DNA of 64,000 nucleotides, from positions 1-64,000 of the forward strand of contig JAODTK010001710.1 in the NCBI GenBank assembly GCA_026419785.1. The letters run 5' to 3'. Under the pieces are notes generated by a model. It made no database searches and was not told the DNA's origin. It saw only the letters and a program-made list of their open reading frames with translations. Positions within the stretch are counted from its first letter, which is position 1. The number at the start of each line of letters is the position of its first letter. This stretch comes from Sclerodactyla briareus. Taxonomy: Eukaryota > Echinodermata > Holothuroidea > Dendrochirotida > Sclerodactylidae. Shown here one piece after another: positions 57,301 to 64,000 of this stretch. The translations under genes and the position numbers were made by a program.

Positions 57301-58507
57301 TTACTAAAATTTAGATGTCCTTTGTTTGGATGTGTATGTGGTTTGTAATAATTTCTGGCACAATATAAGATACTGTGGATTTTTTAAATCTGCCTGCAAC
57401 TTTAGTTGGGAGCAACTCCCGTTAAACTTGACACAATGCAGAAACAATGCACACAGCTGTATCACCCAATTTCACCTCAACATAATGTACAATGCAGGAA
57501 TACGCTGGATTTTGCTATTGACATGAGCTTAAACCAAGACCACTGTTCACGTTGCCTGATGGCCGATGGTTTCTAGTGATGTCAATATTCATGGTAGTGC
57601 TTCCACACCTTGGAAGAAGTGGGGGTGCATTGCAGGAAAGGACTGGTATTCAGAAGGAATATGGTATGTGTATAAGCATTACTTTCTAATTTTTATCCCA
57701 ATTCCCAAGGCAACGCCAGGGTTCCCTGTTCTGATGGGGGCTTGACTGAGGGGTGGAGGTAGCAAATTTGGTGAGGAATAGGGGGAAGAGGGAAGGTGGT
57801 TTTGCCCCTCCATCAGAAAAAAAAGTTGATGTTGATGATGTTGAAACGTCCTCAGAAAAATTTAGGTGATATTTATCATCACAAATTTCCCCATATTACA
57901 ACTCACCCCCCATGTCCCCTGTTGGGGCGCTATTTCCGATTCAAATACTGGTAATCATGGTCTTTCCAGTTGAGACGGTAGTCATGTAGTTGTGTGTGAT
58001 GGTAGGCAATGATATGTCCGGTTACACTTGTACAAACGATATTGTGCTATAATATGTGCAACGTCCATCATTCGAATGTGTTATGATACAATATCATCAT
58101 TTAAATGAAAAAACACAGGTAGCTGAGGAAACTCAAAAGGTTGGGGTGTAGGGTTCTGGAATACACCGGTTTTGTTCATCTACAGTATAATCTGTAATAA
58201 ACAGGGCTTACATTTGCAAAGAGGGGGCGGATTATTGAGGGCAATTGTCTAAGCAAAAAATTAAATTTTTTCAGGATAGGTTCCAAATGTCCGATAACTA
58301 CACTGTGTTAGGACTTACTTTCCAAACCTTATCATTTGTGTACAGCTGTTCAAGGACTCATTATCATCGTTACTTGGTGAAACATGCTTCCTAAACCTCC
58401 ATTGGAATGTCACAATAAGGGGAGGGGGGGGTGGCGGGGGGCGTTCTATTACAGAGATACGGTATGTATGTTTCATGATGGTTGTCATGATTTCCATTGA
58501 GACCTAC
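57301..58507. other. Downstream region of RPL21; last exon not found
   Basis: If RPL21 is complete, its final coding exon (~30 codons) should lie on the minus strand below 58508. I could not find the conserved PPREAHF or EPIPYEF end here. Otherwise no recognised feature. Confidence 0.35.
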
Positions 58508-58662
58508 CTGTCTCTTGAGGAGACATTGGGCCCTCTCTTTGGCCTCCTTCTAAGTCTCTCATTCTCCTTGACACGCCTGCAGGGAAGTTCTCACGGCACT
58601 TGGAGTGCTTGATGTGCTCCACCAGGACGTTGTTGATCCGCCTCTTGGGGATGATCTTGTTA
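58508..58662 (-). CDS. RPL21: RPL21 exon C
   Basis: The acceptor TTTCACACCAG ends at 58663. The phase fits exon B, giving QVRNKIIPKR across the junction. It encodes RINNVLVEHIKHSKCRENF, then in another frame KENER-like and KRQ before the donor GTAGGT (58502-58507). Two extra bases near 58568-58576 shift the frame. Confidence 0.8.
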
Positions 58663-61600
58663 CTGGTGTGAAACAAGAATTTTTGTTTGGTCGGTTTAGG
58701 ATTCCAATTGAACCACCGTTACAGGAATTTAGCTGAACTCCTTCTGAGTTGGGAGTATATAAAGCCAACGATTTCGGTCCTAAAACAAAATTCTGTTTGT
58801 TATTTTTATTTTCCGTGTTCTTTGTATTTTTCACCGCTTCCGTGTTATGTACGTTTTTCAAAATAAGACACTCGCACTACATTGTCTGTGATTCACCCAC
58901 GCAATGAAGCACATGCTGTTACATGCTTTCAACCCATGTAGGTAGCCTGGTAAGTAGAAGACTGCAAAACGCTATGCATCGTACCCAAGTGAAGCACGTG
59001 TTTAAGACTGAAAGGAGCAACTCCCCAAGCAGACTCAAAATAACTATGTTTGCTGTGGACGGGGTATCGGTACTCTGTGTATGCGTGTGAGGTTTTCACA
59101 TGCCTGAGCAGCAACAGCATTAATTGTTTTCTGTTCTTCAGGTAGTAAGACAAGAAATCAATTACTTCTGCTCACATTAAAACGTCTTTTTCTTTTGCGT
59201 GACGGGTCAATCTTCAAAATAGGGAATTCCGTGCTCTGTTACCAATTCTGTGATGAATTTTTGGTCCGTTTTCCTATCGTGGGGAAATTGGTGGCTCTAG
59301 AGTATTATGCCACCTTTTGCAATGGTCAGGTCAGTCCCATATGAAACATACAACCCAGAACCAGGGCCTTAGCCAGGGTGGCTCTCAATATCAACGTCAT
59401 TGAGACGGCCAGGACCACTGATGGGGACGGCCACGATTCTGTGAGACGGCCTTGAGATGGGCACCCACATTTTTTTTTTTTTTTTTTTGGCTGGTAGTCA
59501 ACGATTACCTCTGTCAGCATTGACATAGTGCATTTTGACGTGCAGTGGGGACATAATATGAAATTGCCAAGTTGCTTTCGGACTCCCCCAAAAATGGCGT
59601 CTTTCGGTATCGATCCGCGCTCCGCACTGGTGCCCGCGATTTGCAAGTGCATTTGTGCTATCGGATTTTATTTCCAATTCATCGTTCTCAGTGAGAATTC
59701 CTGGCCAGGCCCTACCCAGAACCTGGCCGACAATATCATGCTTGAGCCATGTCTCTGAACTGAAGGTACAACAGATTATAAACATAACCCTTTGAATAGG
59801 GTTGGGACTATCTACGTTGTCAATTTTCCTCAAGTTTGACCCTTGATACAGATCTTCATCTTTGTACGTAAAACCATTTCCAGCTTGCAGAAAATTTAGA
59901 AATTACTCTCCTCCCTGACAACTCGGATTCATGGGCTAACCAGACCGTGTACCCGCATGTGGCTTGCCCGGGATTGAGCCTTTTATCCCGCTGATGGTAG
60001 CTTCAACAGTTAAAGTTTGCCCTTGATTTATATTCCAAGAATTGTGGCAAATTCTTTAGCGCACTGGGTGGTTATTCTTTTTCTTTTTCCCTTTTAAATG
60101 TCGTTGCTAAACGCAAAAAATGGCCTTATTTCATGAGGGTATTTTGTGGTCTTTGTCCTTCCTGACCGTTTTTAAACTACTAAAGCTAAAAAACTATTGC
60201 TTTTCTAGCTGTCCATAGCCGGCCTCCCACCTGCTGATGACTAGTAGGAAAAACATGACATTGGGGTGGGGGATTCTCTCGAAAACCTGGAAAAACTGGA
60301 ATTTTTAATTGCTCAGAACCTTATCTATTGGAGCAGCACAACCACTGTTTGTGTCAGGTATCCATTTGTACATGCTTTCATTCCAATTAACCATAGTAAA
60401 AATTGCATATATACTCCTTTTGAATCACCCCCCCCCCCTCCCCCCCCCCGCCCCCGCGCGCCCTCCCCCGATTACACAGCCTTTCGATTTTTCCTCCTTG
60501 TCCCCGCCGCCAACGCATGTAGAGTGAAAGTATCAAAATGGAATAGTTCTACATTTATCTGGTCTCCTGCTGGCTATTTTCCTCCGGTTGATACAGTAGG
60601 CCAGATCTGGTCAATGTTCGCAAACCAGAGAAATGTAATGTCTGTTACTAGGCTGGATATGACATAGCAGGAATGGTGCTATATCATCCATCCCAACACA
60701 AGAACCACCCTAAACATTTACATGAATGAGTTTCCCATTTCTAGAAACATAAATCCGGAGAATCTACAGTAGTGTGTCAATGAAAACGATTACAATCTGG
60801 AGGTTGGCATTCAGTAAACCAGACGTTCTTTGCTCTAAATTATTCAAATAGAAGAAATGTATTAAATACATGGAGGAATATGTTGGCCCCTGCGGTGATA
60901 AAACACGCTATCTCACCGGACCTGCTTGTTGACGATGACACCCCAACGGCATGCTGGGTCACGTTGAAGATCCTGGGCTTAGTGCCGACCAAGCCGTGGT
61001 ATACCGTTGTAGGCAGACCCTTCTGTGAAAGCACCATTGGCCTGGGAGAGGGGGAAAGATGAATGGGTTAGGAGCATACAATAAATACCATGGATTGACT
61101 AGAAAAGGATTTGCTACACGAACACTTGTACCCCCCAGGGCCCCCCCCCCCCCCCCACGATACCTCTAGCAACCCTTTAGTGGGCCACATGCTCTAAGTT
61201 TCATTTTATGTACATGGAAGTGTGGTGAATCATGTCCCAATTTTACCAGGGGTCCGGGGACCAAAAAATGCCGCCGCGTAATGAAGGCGATTCATGAATA
61301 TTTTGGTCCGGTTTATGCATTTTACAGATACTCCTGAGTTATTCTCCTAAGTTTCATTCATGCGAACAAATTTCAAAATTGTGGTGAATCATGCCATTTG
61401 ACCTCCGGGAACCACAAATGACTCCAACTATGAAGGCACATTCATGGAATATTTGGTCTGTCATTCTGTCAAACACTTTCCCAATTGTGTAAATCATAAT
61501 ATGCATGAGGTGCAATTTGACCCTCCGAGACCACAAATGACCTCCAGCTAATGAAGCTTCATGAATATTCTGATTAGGTTAATGGAACTAGGTACTGTCA

Positions 61601-62228
61601 GGATTCAATCATTCCAAGAGAATAAAATTCCATTGAATTTTCCATGATGAAATTCCAGGATGAAAACGTTGACTTATTTCCAGTCCAGACAAAAGACCGT
61701 ACAGTACTGAACCCCCTTAGCACACTAAGAACTAGCATAGCCAATCAATTCTTCTTATCTGTCTGGGCCAATAAAATACTGATTTTTCCAAAGATTTTTC
61801 AAGCATTCCTGGAATTCCATGACTTTCCCAGTTCAAAAGCGTCTTTTTCAAGTTCCATGACTTCTCTCCCAGGTTTTCCATACAAGGCTGGACCCTGACT
61901 GGTATTTAGCATCTTTTAAATGACAGCTCCCCCTGATTCCAGCCCACCTCCTATAACACATTGACATATTTCTAATCTAACCCCCCCAGGTCCATGGCAT
62001 TTTCAACTAGGTCAACTAGGAGCTTAAAACTTTTGCTGCTAAGTGGAATGCTGTAGCCAGACAGGGCCAGAGATGGACATACCTGAATGTCCTACCAATC
62101 CCCTATCTTGTCCACCTTCAGGAAGGTGGAGAGTGGCTCGACCCCGTGCTTCTTGAAGGACTTGGCGAACATGTACCGCGTGTCCCCCGACGCCGCCATG
62201 GTTGTTCTTTAACCATCTTTGTGCGCTT
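58508..62228 (-). CDS. RPL21: Ribosomal protein L21 (eL21) gene, three exons seen, 3' exon missing
   Basis: eL21 is a protein of the large cytosolic ribosomal subunit. On the minus strand, exon A (62083-62228) carries a candidate start ATG at 62216 and TRYMFAKSFKKHGVEPLSTF. Exon B (60917-61041) carries QKGLP..VYHG, then RIFNVTQHAVGV and, in the next frame, IVNKQV. Exon C (58508-58662) carries NKIIPKRRINNVLVEHIKHS, then KCRENF. This is the order of the ~160-residue eukaryotic protein. Introns of ~1.0 and ~2.25 kb have GT-AG ends and contain repeats. The reading is broken by several single-base indels and one in-frame TAG near the end of exon A, so it is either a recent pseudogene or a real gene in a sequence with residual errors. 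An untranslated first exon upstream is likely, because an AG precedes exon A at 62229-62230. Confidence 0.82.
58663..60916. other. RPL21 intron 2
   Basis: 2.25 kb. Contains a T20 run (59469-59488), a C-rich tract (60428-60470), a minus 111-codon frame (59498-59833) without a family signature, and no recognisable snoRNA boxes. Vertebrate RPL21 introns host snoRNAs, so this is worth a covariance search. Confidence 0.45.
60428..60470. repeat. Poly(C)-rich tract
   Basis: C runs interrupted by T and CG near the RPL21 intron 2 start. Confidence 0.85.
60917..61041 (-). CDS. RPL21: RPL21 exon B
   Basis: The acceptor CTCTCCCAG ends at 61042 and the donor CCG/GTGAGA starts at 60916. It encodes G-N-G, QKGLP, YHG, NVTQHAVGV and, after a missing base, IVNKQVR. 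The motif NVTQHAVG is nearly invariant in eL21. Confidence 0.82.
61141..61156. repeat. Poly(C) tract
   Basis: 16 C residues in RPL21 intron 1. Confidence 0.9.
61175..61600 (+). repeat. ~122-164 bp tandem units in RPL21 intron 1
   Basis: TGTGGTGAATCATG recurs near 61217 and 61381, and AATGAAGGCNATTCATGAAT-type words near 61281, 61427 and 61549. CTAAGTTTCATT and TGACCTCC words are shared. This is a separate family with the same unit-size class as the others. Confidence 0.7.
62083..62228 (-). CDS. RPL21: RPL21 exon A
   Basis: Starts after an acceptor (CCTAG at 62229-62233) with ~12 nt of leader, then ATG at 62216 (frame leading into RRRGTR) and a second ATG at 62199 whose frame gives TRYMFAKSFKKHG. 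The two frames must be joined by an indel, since the conserved N-terminus is RRGTRYMF. It ends ...GACATTCAG before the donor GTATGT (62077-62082). A TAG lies in the TRYMF frame just before the donor. Confidence 0.78.
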
Positions 62229-62949
62229 CTAGGATCTGGGTGTCAATGAAAAAATGATCGAGTTTTAGGAATGCCACAGGTTATAGGCTGACTTTGAATG
62301 AAGCTTCATGAGCAAGTTGCCAATGTGGCATCTCGGGGGATATAAGAAATCATTGATTACCTTCGTGGGTAGTAATCGTTCCGCAACTATTTCAGGGCTT
62401 TCAGGCATTTCAACAACCAAAAGTGTGGCCATGACCAGTGATGAACCTCTGGGAATAACGAATTAAGACTAGCGATACGTGCAGGGCGGGTAACCGCCAC
62501 TTTTATAATCCACTGCAGAAACGGATTATGTCAATTTAACCTTCAGTGACTTTGAAATGCGCCACCTGTTGTTCAGGTCCACATTCCCATCCCTAAGTTT
62601 TGTCTAAATATGAAAGTTAGAAACATTGTAATTTGACCCGTCATGTTGTTTAGGACTAACAACAGTCCACATCCACTGATTTTGATCAAACTTGATCACA
62701 ATTTTCCATTTTTATTAAAAATTGTGAAAGAAACAACAACAAATTTGACCTCTTTGTGACCTAGGACCACTTTCTGTTTTTCGGGACCAACTTCCAGCAT
62801 AAGGGCGGAAACACTATAAATTCTCTTTTATGATATATTAATAAATATCAAATATACACTAAATATCATTGTACTTTGTAAGTTGTGCCTTGTTGGCAAC
62901 ACCATTTACTCAGTCTGGGCCTTCAAATTGAGGAAAATCAGACCTACAG
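62229..62949. other. Upstream of RPL21; repeat-like TGACC text
   Basis: 62540-62800 has TTCAGTGACTTTGAAATGCG, TTTGACCTCTTTGTGACCTA and similar words of the TGACC class but no clear period. A ribosomal protein promoter with a pyrimidine start would be expected here or further right; I could not place it. Confidence 0.4.
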
Positions 62950-63440
62950 ACTACAGTTGTTGAGATTTGAGCATTTTAATGATTTTGCCCACTCATGATA
63001 TTATTAATTGGATAGGCCACACCCAAAACGATAGGACCATCTACCCACCATGGGTGTCCACCACCCAATGTGGGAGCAAATCCTCTCTTCATTTAAACCA
63101 TCCCCTTGAATACTATGAAGTTATATCAATGGAGGACAACAGTATAATACCGAAGTCTTGTGGCACTCCTCACAATGTGTACAAACACCGTTCAACGAGA
63201 AAGAACCCTATGGCTATGGTAATCAAATACATCACATATTTTATGATTTTGCTCACCCTCCCATGAATACTGTTGGATCACTTAAAAAACGAAACAATAA
63301 GGAACCATCTACTCACTTGGGTAACCACCACCAACCCAAGTATGAAAAGCAATATCTCTTTCAATCTTCCACTTATCCTTTTTTCACAAGTAATTCGGAG
63401 GTTTCGCTCCAAAACCCGCCCGCGTCATGCATTTAATTCT
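62950..63440 (+). repeat. Two diverged units ~260 bp apart
   Basis: GATTTTGCCCACTCATGATA ... ACGATAGGACCATCTACCCA (62980-63050) and GATTTTGCTCACCCTCCCAT ... CAATAAGGAACCATCTACTC (63243-63317) are homologous, with TATGAAAAGCAATATCTCTT following the second. Frames of 80-99 codons across them are by-products. Confidence 0.6.
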
Positions 63441-64000
63441 AATGTCACTGAAAACAGCTTTCCAACCAATGCAGCAATAGCAAAGTACAGCAAATGGAAT
63501 ACTCATGATCCATGAAACATAACACTTTTCACAATCTGGTCACTTTATATTCTGGCCTCCATAATCTTCAAACAACTGACCTTAGAGGTGACAGGGTTCG
63601 CAATTTTCTTCCGGGGTGGAAAGAATCGCGGAAGAACCCACGGTTATTCCGGCCCGGAAGGAATAGGTTTCTTCCAGTTTCTTCTGGCCAAAAATGGAAG
63701 AAGAAAGAAAGAAACTAATTTTATGGGAAAATTGTCCAGACAGCATGCGAATAACCGTAATGCTTGCTTCATATATTCTTAAATGGAGAGTTAAAACTCA
63801 TTGTGTCTTAGATATTGGTTGGGTACAGATGTGACGTATTACCTGAACAGACCCATGTTTCCCTATTTAACATGTTGAGTGTTATTAAAACTAATGGGCC
63901 AAAACCAAGCTTGTTGTATATATACCCTACAGTATTGTTGATGTAAGCTTCAACATGATTCAAAAGTATGTAAGGTTGAATTAGGCCCCTTACATAAAAC
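63441..64000. other. No recognised gene
   Basis: Two overlapping frames at 63512-63782 show no motif. Nothing else seen before the window edge. Confidence 0.4.

Noticed and set aside
59498-59833. Minus frame containing SETWLKHD as possible LINE endonuclease
   Set aside because: Only the short ETW-like word fits; later endonuclease blocks are absent.
60266-60667. 133-codon plus frame with a proline run
   Set aside because: The prolines come from a poly(C) tract in RPL21 intron 2 on the opposite strand; no family match.
1-64000. CRISPR arrays, bacterial operons, prophage or plasmid origins
   Set aside because: Repeats are 75-590 bp with no regular short repeat-spacer pattern, and the window has spliced genes and animal retroelements.

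Overview
This window looks like gene-poor nuclear DNA of an animal, most likely a marine invertebrate. A deuterostome such as an echinoderm or hemichordate is plausible but not proven. The evidence is a spliced ribosomal protein gene with GT-AG introns, several non-LTR retrotransposon clades, a DIRS-type tyrosine-recombinase retrotransposon, a hAT-type MITE, a tRNA-derived SINE, many microsatellites and arrays of ~145-165 bp units rich in TGACCT. There are no bacterial operons, ribosome binding sites or CRISPR arrays. Nearly every open reading frame is short and broken by single-base indels, so most coding signals are decayed elements, or the assembly has residual indel errors, or both.

Layout. 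1-880: minus-strand LINE reverse transcriptase (RT) fragment. 1985-2400: TGACC repeat family. 4130-5800: minus-strand CR1-like LINE. 6050-11080: plus-strand DIRS element (gag, RT/RNase H, tyrosine recombinase) split by a ~0.9 kb repeat element at 7358-8245. 11160-13578: eight alternating dimers of a ~312 bp satellite-like repeat ending in a CA tract and a hairpin. 13929-14166: fold-back MITE. 14560-16830: further tandem-repeat elements. 17900-21180: an L2-like LINE (plus) interrupted by a CR1-like LINE (minus). 21360-21860: inverted copy of the 15.7 kb repeat element. 23870-23899: two adjacent RFX X-box motifs. 26342-26866: hAT-type MITE with target-site duplication. 30.9-39.3 kb: an interspersed repeat in inverted copies, a second CA-type repeat element and a minus-strand LINE with endonuclease and RT domains (34.6-36.9 kb). 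42.8-44.1 kb: broken TPR-type (IFIT-like) coding sequence. 45.4-46.2 kb: more CA-type copies. 47.2-50.24 kb: a four-unit ~588 bp higher-order repeat, a ~146 bp repeat, a CGG tract and a terminal hairpin. 52-55.2 kb: 75 bp minisatellite, SINE and another CA-type copy. 58.5-62.2 kb: the one recognisable conserved gene, ribosomal protein L21 (minus strand, three coding exons seen).

The most unusual feature is a shared architecture in at least three unrelated repeat families: ~145-165 bp tandem units, then a family-specific microsatellite (CA, CGG or CGAA), then a short terminal hairpin. This is reported as a candidate class of non-autonomous element, possibly Helitron/Helentron-like. Several families also carry 10-bp-phased TGACCT blocks that equal nuclear-receptor DR4 half-site arrays. 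These are readings by eye; alignment and database searches would be needed to confirm clades and copy boundaries.
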